Shown here one piece after another: positions 9,518 through 18,250 of a DNA stretch of 64,000 nucleotides. This DNA comes from Arachidicoccus soli (GTDB lineage: Bacteria; Bacteroidota; Bacteroidia; Chitinophagales; Chitinophagaceae). Each line of letters starts with the position of its first letter. Position 1 is the stretch's first letter. The notes under the pieces are model-generated. The model saw nothing but the letters and a program-made list of their open reading frames with translations, had not been told where the DNA came from and did no database searches. The translations under genes and the position numbers were made by a program. The DNA lies in contig NZ_CP032489.1 in the NCBI RefSeq assembly GCF_003600625.1, forward strand, positions 3,658,001 to 3,722,000, given 5' to 3'.

Positions 9518-10348
9518 GTGAATCAAGAATATCACGAGTTAAACAAGGAAAACCCCGTTGTCAGATTAAGGGCATTTAGAGCAATAGATGATTTGGAAAC
9601 CTGTGAGTTATTTGTAGAAGGACATACCCAAGTACTTACAAGTATTGGCGTCACAAACGTAACCTCCTCTAAACATGGATGGACTGAAAACCCGGCAGCT
9701 TTCGTTATTATTGTTGAATCCATGGATGGAAAAAGAGTCTATGGAGGAGCCCGAGTTCATATAGCGGGCGGCAGTGAACCATTACCTATTGAGGAAGCCA
9801 CGGTAAGCATTGACTCGAAAGTTACAGATGTTGTTTGGAAATATGCGCAACATGGAACAGGAGAAATATGTGGTTTATGGAATTCCCGCGAGATAGCAGG
9901 GTATGGCATCGGTAGTATTTTTTTGACGAGGGCCGCAGTAGCTATATCCTCTCAGATTGGCCTAACTTCTTTATTTGCGCTTTGTGCGCCTTATACCGTT
10001 GCAATGGCAGAAAGTGTAGGATATTATAAACTAACCACCATCGGCAATGGCGGAACATTTTATTATCCCAAAATGGATCTTTTAGCTACCGCTATGTTAC
10101 ATGAAGACATTATAGATTTAAATTCCGCAGACGAAGAAAATCGTAACGCCATACTAAATTTAAGAAAAAGTTTCAATATCGTAAAAGCAGAAATCCTTCG
10201 CAAAAAATCTATTGAAATCCATTACAATTTAGAAGTACCTAATCTTGAAAGATGGAATCTCAATGAAACCATAGATCAGGCAAAAAAGAAATACCTAAAA
10301 AAAGAATGGAACGATTTAGGATTAAACCTATTTAACGACCAATCTTAA
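9518..10348 (+). CDS. GNAT-fold protein resembling autoinducer/N-acyl amino acid synthases
   Basis: 276 residues from a GTG start; no earlier in-frame ATG is evident and no clear ribosome site helps. Residues ~15-205 look like an acyltransferase of the GNAT superfamily, in the style of LuxI/FeeM-type synthases: RLRAFRAIDDLETCELF at the start, GGARVHI at 76-82 (compare the G-C/A-R-L strand of LuxI proteins), EICGLWNS at 116-123 and the helix-forming GYGIGSIFL. The C-terminal ~70 residues are charged and helical. It lies 67 bases upstream of the ThiF-nitroreductase fusion on the same strand, so both are probably one transcript. Acyl transfer to an amino group is the family expectation; donor and acceptor are unknown. 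A non-catalytic GNAT-like fold cannot be excluded. Confidence 0.65.
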   Translation: MNQEYHELNKENPVVRLRAFRAIDDLETCELFVEGHTQVLTSIGVTNVTSSKHGWTENPAAFVIIVESMDGKRVYGGARVHIAGGSEPLPIEEATVSIDSKVTDVVWKYAQHGTGEICGLWNSREIAGYGIGSIFLTRAAVAISSQIGLTSLFALCAPYTVAMAESVGYYKLTTIGNGGTFYYPKMDLLATAMLHEDIIDLNSADEENRNAILNLRKSFNIVKAEILRKKSIEIHYNLEVPNLERWNLNETIDQAKKKYLKKEWNDLGLNLFNDQS

Positions 10349-10415
10349 TTGAGGTAAAAAATACCCTAACTACTAAAAAACGACATTAATTTTCATCTAT
10401 TAACCATCCATTAAT

Positions 10416-12737
10416 ATGAATCACTCTATAGACAATCTGATAAGATATACAGACGAAACCTATATTCCAGTCCTTCTAAGACTTTCTAAGAAGGAAGACA
10501 AAGAAATTTATAATAGTCTAATATCCAATCAGGCAACATTTGTTTCCAATGAAATAAAGGGTCAATTATTTGAACTTGTCAAAAGTAGAAACCCTTCTAT
10601 CCGAATGAAGTCAGAGGAATACCCTACGGCCATTCAAGAGCATTTAAATGGTATCAATATCGATGAGTATGGTGTTTGGGTATATTATCCTTGGAGTAAA
10701 AGATTGGTTCATTTACTGGATGAAGCAGAATTTATTGAGCTGCGCACCAATCGAAACCAATACAAAATCACAAAAGAGGAAAGAGATATTTTATCTACAA
10801 AAAAGATTGGTATCATAGGCCTTTCTGTTGGGCAGTCCATTGCTTTAACGATGGCCATGGAAAGAAGTTGTGGTGAATTGCGACTGGCTGATTTTGATGT
10901 ATTGGAATTAAGCAATCTCAACCGTATTCGTTCCGGAGTACATAATCTCGGCGTTCCTAAAGTAGTTATTGCCGCTAGAGAAATTGCTGAAATAGATCCA
11001 TTTATAAAAGTAAAAATATATCCAGAAGGGTTAAATAAAGATAACATAGACAATTTCTTTAACGATGGGGCAACTATAGATGCAGTAGTGGAGGTTTGTG
11101 ATGGATTGGATATAAAAATAGAAACCCGTTACAAAGCGCGATCACTTGGAATCCCTGTAATAATGGATACCAACGACAAAGGTATGTTAGATGTTGAGCG
11201 CTTTGATTTGCAACCAGAGCGTCCCATTTTACATGGCCTTGCAGACGGTCTTAATCCAGAAAATATTAAGCAGTTAAGTAATGAAGCTAAAATACCTTAT
11301 ATTCTTAAGATGGTAGGTGCTGACACAATTTCTGCAAGGATGAAAGCATCAATGCTGGAAGTTGAGCAGTCTATTACAACTTGGCCACAATTAGCATCTT
11401 CTGTAATTCTTGGTGGAGCTCTTACGACTGACGTTTGTCGTCGCATATTATTAGATCAATTTCATGATTCTGGTCGATATTATGTTGATTTTGAAAATTT
11501 GATTTCAGATAAAGAAGTAAAAGAATTAGTATCTGTTGAACCTCAAAATCCGCATCATGCACTAGATAGTAAATTAATTGAAGAGCAATTAGCAGGATAT
11601 TTCAAACTATATCCTCAGGAGCCAAGTCCGGTTTCTGAGTCATTCGTCAATGCTATAATAAAAGCAGCCATTGCAGCTCCTTCAGCTGGGAATAACCAAC
11701 CTTGGAAATGGGCACAGCAACATAATTGTTTGTTTCTTTTTCACGATAAATACAAGTCTTGGTCTTGGGGCGATTGCTTTGAGATGGGTGCTTTTATGGG
11801 ATTAGGCACAGCTATTGAAAACGTTCGTTTGCAGGCAGCTGCCTTAGGCAAGGACACTATAGTAGAATTTTTCCCCATGAAAGAAAAATCAGATGCTCTT
11901 ATAGCCACCATCAGATTTAAAGATTTAAATAGGAATTTGACTGCATTGGAAGATCTTCTAAATAGTCAAATATTTATACGTTGTACCAATAGAAAATTAG
12001 GTAACCATGATCCTCTACAACAATTATTTTACAGTAAACTACAAGAGGTAGCCGCCATATCAGCACCCATACAATTGTTTTATATACAGGAAGATGCTGA
12101 ATTGGGTAAACTTGGAAATATTATTGCAGAATGTGACCGCATAAGATTATTGAACCAACAGGGCCACAAAGAATTTTATCAAGAAGTGCGTTGGACTCAC
12201 GAAGAGGCTGCTACTACAAGAGATGGCATCGATATAGCCTCCGCTGATCTTTCGCAAAGTGAAATAGCCGGATTTGGAATCGGTAAAGATTGGGAAGCAA
12301 TCTCTCTGCTATCTAAATGGAATATGGGAAGTGGCTTAAAGCGAATGTCAATCAAGTCACTAAAAGCTGCATCAGGTATGGTCTTGGTAACAATACCTCA
12401 TTTTAATGCAGAAGCACTATTGGAGGCCGGACAGGCAATTGAGCGCATGATGTTGTTTTGTACTGCTGAAAAAATTTCCGTTCATCCAATGCTTTCTCCC
12501 ATATTTTTTCTTAATAAATTGAAACAAGGTGATCTTCAAGGATTAACTCAGGACAATATAAAATTATTGAAAGAATTAAGCAAAGAATTTAGGAACATTT
12601 TTGGTATTGATGAAGGCATACATTCGTCAGCAGATTTAGTATTTCTAATGAAGCTTTCAAAAGCCGATCCTTCTGAAATAAAATCATTGAGAAAACCTAA
12701 AAATGAATTGTTTATAAATTTTGATCAAAATAATTAG
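10416..12737 (+). CDS. Rv1355c/MoeY-type fusion of a ThiF (E1-like) adenylating domain and a nitroreductase domain
   Basis: 773 residues. Residues ~125-345 form an E1/ThiF/MoeB-like Rossmann domain: KKIGIIGLSVGQ as nucleotide loop, then LADFDVLELSNLNR with the acidic residue and Arg that bind ATP. The zinc-binding CxxC pairs of MoeB/ThiF are not seen and no obvious catalytic Cys loop stands out. Residues ~405-735 form an FMN-type nitroreductase, starting with AAIAAPSAGNNQPWKW. This two-domain order is that of mycobacterial Rv1355c (annotated MoeY), a family without a settled function. The first ~100 residues have no recognised domain. Position after the GNAT-like gene and amid sensor kinases suggests synthesis of a modified amino-acid or peptide-like small molecule by adenylation and flavin-dependent oxidation. 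That is inference. Confidence 0.82.
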   Translation: MNHSIDNLIRYTDETYIPVLLRLSKKEDKEIYNSLISNQATFVSNEIKGQLFELVKSRNPSIRMKSEEYPTAIQEHLNGINIDEYGVWVYYPWSKRLVHLLDEAEFIELRTNRNQYKITKEERDILSTKKIGIIGLSVGQSIALTMAMERSCGELRLADFDVLELSNLNRIRSGVHNLGVPKVVIAAREIAEIDPFIKVKIYPEGLNKDNIDNFFNDGATIDAVVEVCDGLDIKIETRYKARSLGIPVIMDTNDKGMLDVERFDLQPERPILHGLADGLNPENIKQLSNEAKIPYILKMVGADTISARMKASMLEVEQSITTWPQLASSVILGGALTTDVCRRILLDQFHDSGRYYVDFENLISDKEVKELVSVEPQNPHHALDSKLIEEQLAGYFKLYPQEPSPVSESFVNAIIKAAIAAPSAGNNQPWKWAQQHNCLFLFHDKYKSWSWGDCFEMGAFMGLGTAIENVRLQAAALGKDTIVEFFPMKEKSDALIATIRFKDLNRNLTALEDLLNSQIFIRCTNRKLGNHDPLQQLFYSKLQEVAAISAPIQLFYIQEDAELGKLGNIIAECDRIRLLNQQGHKEFYQEVRWTHEEAATTRDGIDIASADLSQSEIAGFGIGKDWEAISLLSKWNMGSGLKRMSIKSLKAASGMVLVTIPHFNAEALLEAGQAIERMMLFCTAEKISVHPMLSPIFFLNKLKQGDLQGLTQDNIKLLKELSKEFRNIFGIDEGIHSSADLVFLMKLSKADPSEIKSLRKPKNELFINFDQNN

Positions 12738-12992
12738 GGGCTCTGTTAAGATTTCTTATTTCGGAACTTTTCGACTTTTATTTTATGAATCATCCCTATA
12801 ATTATAATATTGATCTTTTGTCATTTCATCCTTGCTTGGAGTGCGACTGTTTTTCAATACTTTCCTCTGAGCCATTCAATTTTAAAAAGAAGAAAAAATA
12901 TTTACAATATCATTCAGAGATATTAAATTTAATATCCATTGACTATTTTTTTATTATTAAACAATTTTCAGTCAGATAATGTATTTTTCAAT

Positions 12993-15128
12993 ATGAAATC
13001 TATTGTATTCTTCTTGTCTTTAGTTTTCTTCGTTCATCTACATCCAGCTACGGATGCTCAAGTAATTCACTTTACTCCTAATATTATAGACAAATATATT
13101 GGTAAAAGTGTTGCGGTATTTAAGGACTCATCAAACAAAATTGGGCTTGAGGATGTTATTCGACATCCAGATTTATTCCACAATCAATCTGAGGATGTGC
13201 CAAACCTTGGTATTAGTGATGCCAATAATTGGATAAAATTTTCAATAGTTAATGAATCTCATTTTAATCAAATAATACTAAATCTTGAATATCCTGATTT
13301 TGATAAAGTAACCTTATACCGCCTCAAAAATAACCATCAAGTAGACAGCATTACTATAAGAAAAGGATCTCCTATATCTCAAAGACTATATAGACATCAG
13401 TTTTATATTTTTAGCCTTAATGTAGCTCCTCTTGATACCATAACCTGCTTTTTATTGATTCATAGCAGTAAGCAACTCCTATTACCACTTACGCTTAATA
13501 CCAATAAAAGCATTATTTCTTCTATTACTATAAATGATATATTCTCCGGGATATATTTTGGGATAATGCTTGTTATGCTTCTGTATAATCTGTTTATTTA
13601 CTTAGCTATTAAGGATAAGCATTATTTACTATATATTCATTTCATTTTTTGGGTAGCTATTACACAAGCAACACTTTTCGGGTATTCTCAACGCTTTATC
13701 TGGTCTTCCAATTTATGGTTATCAGAGCATATGCTTATTTTAACTGCTGCGATGTCCGGAATAACAACGATTATTTTTGCACAATCTTTTCTACAAGTAA
13801 AAAAACATTCTCGTATTCTTAATCGGTTACTCAATATTATAATATTAGGCGACTTAATTGGTATTGTGATGATAGTATGCAACTATAAATTAGTGGCATA
13901 TAACACTATAAATATTACAGCAGGGGTGGGTGCACCTATTGTTTTAATAGTAGCAATAATAATGGCTTATGTTAAGAAATATAGACCTGCTGTATATTTT
14001 TTGATTGCTTGGAGTGTTTTTTTAATTAGTGTTGTAGTATTTGTTATTAAAGATGCTGGCTTAATTAGTTATAATTTTTGGACTGTGCATGCAATGCAAA
14101 TAGGGAGTGCCGTAGAAACTATACTATTGTCTTTTGCTTTAGCCGATCGTATAAATATACTCAGAAGAGAGAAAGAATTATCACAAGCCAAGGCGCTTAG
14201 AATGGCCAATGAAAATACTCGTCTCATCCGCGAGCAAAACACCCAGTTAGAAATAAAAGTACAAGAGCGTACTGCAGACCTAAATGCTACCTTAGAGAAT
14301 CTCAAACAAGCAGAATCTCAATTGGTACAATCAGAAAAAATGTCTACCTTGGGTCAGTTAACTGCTGGCATCGCTCACGAAATTAATAACCCTATTAATT
14401 TTGTAACTTCCAACGTCTCGCCCTTGAAACGAGATATTGAATCCATTTTTGATGCCATTGATTTTATACAGCAAATAGCAGCATCTGATGAATCGAAAGA
14501 GGAGAAAATGGCCAAAATACAACAATACAGTGAAGAGCAAGACCTCGATTATTTACGCACCGAAATAACGCACCTAATAGGAGGTATCCATAATGGAGCA
14601 ACTAGAACTGCAGAAATCGTAAAGGGCCTTAAATTGTTCTCTCGTTTGGATGAAGACAGTCTTAAATATACATCTATAAAGGAAGGTATCGATTCTACAA
14701 TGATTATACTCAACAATCAATTGGGCAATATAAAAATCGCTAGAGATTACGCTGAATTACCCCCTATAGAATGTTACCCTGGAAAACTTAACCAGGTTTT
14801 CTTAAACATACTTTCCAACGCCATTTATGCGGTCCACAAACAGTTTAGTAATAAAACCGGTGGCGAGATTAGAATTATTAGCCGGCTTGAAGAAGAGAGT
14901 GTGGTTATTATTTTTGAAGATAATGGCATTGGTATGGACGAAGGCACACAAAATAAAATTTTCAACCCATTTTTCACTACCAAAGAGGTGGGCGAAGGTA
15001 CAGGATTAGGCATGTCTATTAGTTATGCAATTATTCAAAAACATAATGGATCCATTCAGGTCGTATCTTCACCCGGACAGGGCACTAAATTCAAAATCAC
15101 CCTGCCAATACATCAGGATCCGTCCTGA
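12993..15128 (+). CDS. 7TM-DISM sensor histidine kinase
   Basis: 711 residues from the ATG at 12993, chosen because it opens a clean signal peptide (MKSIVFFLSLVFFVHLHPA, cleavage near TDAQ); an ATG 54 bases upstream is also in frame. A periplasmic 7TMR-DISMED2-like domain (GISDANNWIKFSIVNES) spans about 30-165. Seven hydrophobic segments fill about 185-390, followed by a coiled coil (ELSQAKALRMANENTRLI). The kinase has GIAHEINNPINF with His462, the G-boxes EDNGIGM and GTGLGMSISY, and ends at a typical C-terminus. Such proteins sense extracellular small molecules. The gene lies 255 bases after the E1-nitroreductase gene and 32 bases before a receiver-kinase fusion. Confidence 0.93.
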   Translation: MKSIVFFLSLVFFVHLHPATDAQVIHFTPNIIDKYIGKSVAVFKDSSNKIGLEDVIRHPDLFHNQSEDVPNLGISDANNWIKFSIVNESHFNQIILNLEYPDFDKVTLYRLKNNHQVDSITIRKGSPISQRLYRHQFYIFSLNVAPLDTITCFLLIHSSKQLLLPLTLNTNKSIISSITINDIFSGIYFGIMLVMLLYNLFIYLAIKDKHYLLYIHFIFWVAITQATLFGYSQRFIWSSNLWLSEHMLILTAAMSGITTIIFAQSFLQVKKHSRILNRLLNIIILGDLIGIVMIVCNYKLVAYNTINITAGVGAPIVLIVAIIMAYVKKYRPAVYFLIAWSVFLISVVVFVIKDAGLISYNFWTVHAMQIGSAVETILLSFALADRINILRREKELSQAKALRMANENTRLIREQNTQLEIKVQERTADLNATLENLKQAESQLVQSEKMSTLGQLTAGIAHEINNPINFVTSNVSPLKRDIESIFDAIDFIQQIAASDESKEEKMAKIQQYSEEQDLDYLRTEITHLIGGIHNGATRTAEIVKGLKLFSRLDEDSLKYTSIKEGIDSTMIILNNQLGNIKIARDYAELPPIECYPGKLNQVFLNILSNAIYAVHKQFSNKTGGEIRIISRLEEESVVIIFEDNGIGMDEGTQNKIFNPFFTTKEVGEGTGLGMSISYAIIQKHNGSIQVVSSPGQGTKFKITLPIHQDPS

Positions 15129-15160
15129 TTTATAAAATAACATTCTAAATTCAATCCAAA

Positions 15161-16249
15161 ATGTCAGACAAAATTAAAATACTCTATATCGACGACGAAA
15201 AAGATAACCTAATCGGGTTTAAAGCTTCTTTTCGCATACAATATCAGGTCTTCACTGCAGTAAATACCGAAGAGGCTACCACCATTTTAGAACAAAACCC
15301 AGATATGAGAGTAGTATTTTCTGACCAGCGTATGCCTGGGAAAACGGGAGATGTCTATTTTGAAGAGATAAAAATAAGATTTCCTTTACCTATTAGAATA
15401 TTAATAACAGCATATACGGATGTAGAAGTAGTCATCAATGCAATTAATAATGGAAATATATTTCGATATATTAGGAAACCTTGGATTGAAGTTGATATTA
15501 TTTCCGCAATTGAGGAAGCAAATAAATTCTATATTGCTAATTCAATGCTTCATATTAAGAATAAGGAATTACAGGATGCTTATGCAGAGCTAGATAAGTT
15601 TGCCTATAATGTAAGTCATGATTTACGAAGTCCACTTTCTGGCATTCTTAGTGCTATTGATGCTATGACTCAAATGTCAGATATAACAGAAATCAGAGAG
15701 ATGCTATTCCTAATTGAAAAATCCATCTTTAAACAAGAGGAATATATATCAGGGATGCACGACTATTATAGATCACACCAAGGCACTCTTAAAATTGATA
15801 AAATTGATTTTAATCAATTAGCAGATGAATTAAAAGCACTATTCCGAATCTACATCGATACCAATAATATCGAGTTTAAGATTGAAGTTCAACAACACAC
15901 ACCCTTTTGTTCCGATGAACATTTAATCAACATGATTCTCAATAACCTGATAACGAATGCGATTAAATATCAGAAAAAGGATTTTGTCGATAAGAAAATC
16001 AACATATCCATCCAAGTAGATGAGTCTGAAGTAAATATTACCGTCAGCGACACAGGTATTGGCATTCCTGAAAGCCATTATGATGAAATCTTTAACTTAT
16101 TCTCTAAAGTTAACGCGCATGGTACCGGATCCGGCATAGGTTTATACAATGTAAAAAATGCCTTACATACATTAGGAGGACACATGGAAGTTCATTCAGT
16201 AATGGGGGAAGGAACAAGTTTTGAGATAAAGGTCCCTAATAAAAAATAG
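15161..16249 (+). CDS. Receiver-histidine kinase fusion (REC-HisKA-HATPase)
   Basis: 362 residues. The N-terminal receiver (1-120) has DD at 11-12, phosphoacceptor Asp55 in VVFSDQRMPG and the conserved Lys in YIRKPW. A short helix leads into the kinase core: NVSHDLRSPLSGIL with His153, N-box MILNNLITNAIKY, and DTGIGI followed by GTGSGIGLYNVK. No membrane segment is seen. It starts 32 bases after the 7TM-DISM kinase gene and is probably co-transcribed, so it may take phosphate from that kinase at Asp55 and thereby gate its own kinase activity. The receiver type (SDQRMP) matches the lone receiver at 16296-16739. Confidence 0.92.
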   Translation: MSDKIKILYIDDEKDNLIGFKASFRIQYQVFTAVNTEEATTILEQNPDMRVVFSDQRMPGKTGDVYFEEIKIRFPLPIRILITAYTDVEVVINAINNGNIFRYIRKPWIEVDIISAIEEANKFYIANSMLHIKNKELQDAYAELDKFAYNVSHDLRSPLSGILSAIDAMTQMSDITEIREMLFLIEKSIFKQEEYISGMHDYYRSHQGTLKIDKIDFNQLADELKALFRIYIDTNNIEFKIEVQQHTPFCSDEHLINMILNNLITNAIKYQKKDFVDKKINISIQVDESEVNITVSDTGIGIPESHYDEIFNLFSKVNAHGTGSGIGLYNVKNALHTLGGHMEVHSVMGEGTSFEIKVPNKK

Positions 16250-16295
16250 AATCCCGAAAGGGCCGCTTTACGAATTAGCGTGCCATCATCTATTA

Positions 16296-16739
16296 TCAGG
16301 ACAATAATTTCTGTCTTAACATAAATTCCAACTGTTCATTCGTAGTTTTTAAGGATTTTTTTTCTTTCCAGAATTCGTAAGCCTTGTCAAGGGTTTGGCT
16401 TATCTCTTCTTCTTTCCAAGGCTTTGTCAAATAATGAAAAATCTTACCTTTATTAATTGCTTCAATCACAACATTCATATCTGCATATCCAGTAAGTAAC
16501 AGGCGTACAATATCGGGATAAGTGTTTTGGACTTTTTCCAAAAGCTCTACACCGGTCATTTGTGGCATACGCTGATCAGAGATAACAATATGCACTTGAT
16601 GAGACTCCAATAACTTTAAAGCATCATTTCCGTTAAGGGCAATTAAAACATTGTATTTAAGGCGAAAATTAGCCTTAAATGAAAACAAATTATCTTGTTC
16701 ATCATCAACATACAACACTGTGACTTTATTGGAATCCAT
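16296..16739 (-). CDS. Response regulator receiver with short helical tail
   Basis: 147 residues. A receiver domain fills 1-120, with DDE at 12-14, phosphoacceptor Asp55 in IVISDQRMPQ, Thr in LLLTGY and the conserved Lys in LTKPW. The last ~25 residues are a helical tail without a known output domain. The SDQRMP/TKPW signature is that of RpfG-like receivers, but the HD-GYP domain is absent. It is convergent with the receiver-kinase gene at 15161-16249 and shares its receiver type, so the two may talk to the same kinase. Confidence 0.9.
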   Translation of the reverse strand: MDSNKVTVLYVDDEQDNLFSFKANFRLKYNVLIALNGNDALKLLESHQVHIVISDQRMPQMTGVELLEKVQNTYPDIVRLLLTGYADMNVVIEAINKGKIFHYLTKPWKEEEISQTLDKAYEFWKEKKSLKTTNEQLEFMLRQKLLS

Positions 16740-17116
16740 AAATTCTATTTATTACAAAATTACGGGAAATAATAGAATCCAAAAATAACGCAATCTTTTA
16801 TCAAGGTAAATACTCCACATTTCAATATTGTCAATTAATAAACTGAATAAGGTGGTTTAGAGAATTATGAATATTTTTTTAATTTTTTCACAGTATCTCG
16901 TACCTTTATAGTTACCATATAAATATTCTGCGACGGCTTATTTGTATTTTGATTTGTTTCCGTATTATTAAATAAGTCATTTAATGCACTAAAATAAATT
17001 TTTTAAAAGTAAAAACCCATTTAAAACTTCACTTTTATATACAATTCTATTATTTAAAATTGCTAATGAAAGTGAATAATTTTGAATAACAGTGAAAATA
17101 AAACGCTAAACTAGAA
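16740..17116. other. Divergent intergenic region between receiver gene and REC-Hpt gene
   Basis: 377 AT-rich bases without a gene. The region must hold the start signals of the minus-strand receiver and the plus-strand REC-Hpt gene. I see no perfect TTG-N20-TAnnTTTG promoter and no terminator. Confidence 0.4.
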
Positions 17117-17884
17117 ATGGAAAAATTAGAGGCAAATAGCAATCTCAATTTTTTTCAAGAAAAAATCAAAATTCTTATTGCAGAAGATAATGAACTTAAT
17201 ATGAGATTGACGAAGCAACTCGTTAATAAGGTACTACCAAATTCATTACTGTACGAAGCCTATAATGGAGAAGAAGCCATAAAGAGAATGATCGAATTAG
17301 CGCCAGATCTTATTTTAATGGATGTGCAAATGCCTATAATGGATGGGCTGCAAGCCACTCACTTTATAAGAGAAGAAATAAAAGATGACCAAATACCTAT
17401 TATAGCGGTTACTTCTTGCAATAATGAAGGGGATAAAGAAAAGTGTTTAGAAGCCGGTATGAACGGCTTTATCAACAAGCCTGTTTCAGAAGGAATATTG
17501 AGAGAAGCATTAATGAAATGGCTGAGCAATAAAGGTAAAGATATTAAGGTGCACGTAGATTTCAACATAATCCATATATACACTCTCGAAGATAAAGAGT
17601 TTGAAAAAGTGTTTATATCCCTTCTCATTAAATCTATCAATGAGGCATTACAAGACTTTCATTCACATATCATACAGAAAGATTTGGTAGCCATAAAGGC
17701 CTCTGCACATAAATTAAGAGGTGCTGCTGCCACTTCCGGATTGAATAAAATAACCTTGATAACATCTAAAATAGAAGCATTAAAAGATTTTGAAGAAGAT
17801 ATAATAAAAAATCTAATGGAACAATTAGAAGACGAGGCAGAAATTGTTGATAAAATACTATCAAATTATCTTACAGAAGGATAA
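17117..17884 (+). CDS. Receiver-Hpt phosphotransfer protein
   Basis: 255 residues. A receiver occupies ~16-135 (KILIAEDNELNM, phosphoacceptor Asp69 in LILMDVQMPIMDG, Lys in FINKPVSE). An Hpt domain occupies ~145-250, with ASAHKLRGAAATSG and candidate phospho-His198. Together they form a mobile relay module that can take phosphate from a hybrid kinase. Its receiver is nearly a copy of the last receiver of the hybrid kinase at 5392-8583 (shared DLILMDVQMP, GDKEKCL, GMN, FINKPVSE), which suggests a common ancestor and possibly a common partner. It ends the signalling island; downstream lies accessory DNA. Confidence 0.92.
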   Translation: MEKLEANSNLNFFQEKIKILIAEDNELNMRLTKQLVNKVLPNSLLYEAYNGEEAIKRMIELAPDLILMDVQMPIMDGLQATHFIREEIKDDQIPIIAVTSCNNEGDKEKCLEAGMNGFINKPVSEGILREALMKWLSNKGKDIKVHVDFNIIHIYTLEDKEFEKVFISLLIKSINEALQDFHSHIIQKDLVAIKASAHKLRGAAATSGLNKITLITSKIEALKDFEEDIIKNLMEQLEDEAEIVDKILSNYLTEG

Positions 17885-17958
17885 ATCGCATATCGGAAAT
17901 TACCCCAATTATTGAACTAAATTTCTGTCAGCAAATACTCGTTTTTGATGGCTTGTAA

Positions 17959-18144
17959 TATCGAACCTCGAGATTTAACGAAGCTGTAAGGCTGATACAC
18001 ACGCTTGGCGATGGTGTCATTGAAAATAAAAATGGGCCAATTGATAAAAATTTCAACCTGTCCACTTTATTGCGTCCCAGGGTACAATTATCCGATAACT
18101 TCCGTTCCTATTTAAGAAAATTGGCAACGCTTGAAGACGAATAA
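17959..18144 (+). pseudogene. Remnant of the 3' end of an unidentified gene
   Basis: After an in-frame TAA at 17956-17958, 61 codons stay open and end in TAA at 18142-18144. The peptide is protein-like (VRLIHTLGDGVIENKNGP, then STLLRPRVQLSDNF, ending LATLEDE), with normal composition but no start codon. I do not recognise the family. It lies in a 366-base gap between the REC-Hpt gene and the DUF234-type ATPase, where insertion of accessory DNA may have cut an older gene. Confidence 0.4.
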
Positions 18145-18250
18145 TTAATTGTTTATCAATTGTTTGCAAAGCGAGCATCGGCTTCGACATTTTCCATTAT
18201 CAAAATCTTATCAATTTAAAATTTTGCAGTAGATATAATTAAAAGATAAA

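Noticed and set aside
12785-12979. 64-residue frame before the 7TM-DISM kinase
   Set aside because: AT-rich, low-complexity end and overlap with the kinase upstream frame; no family features.
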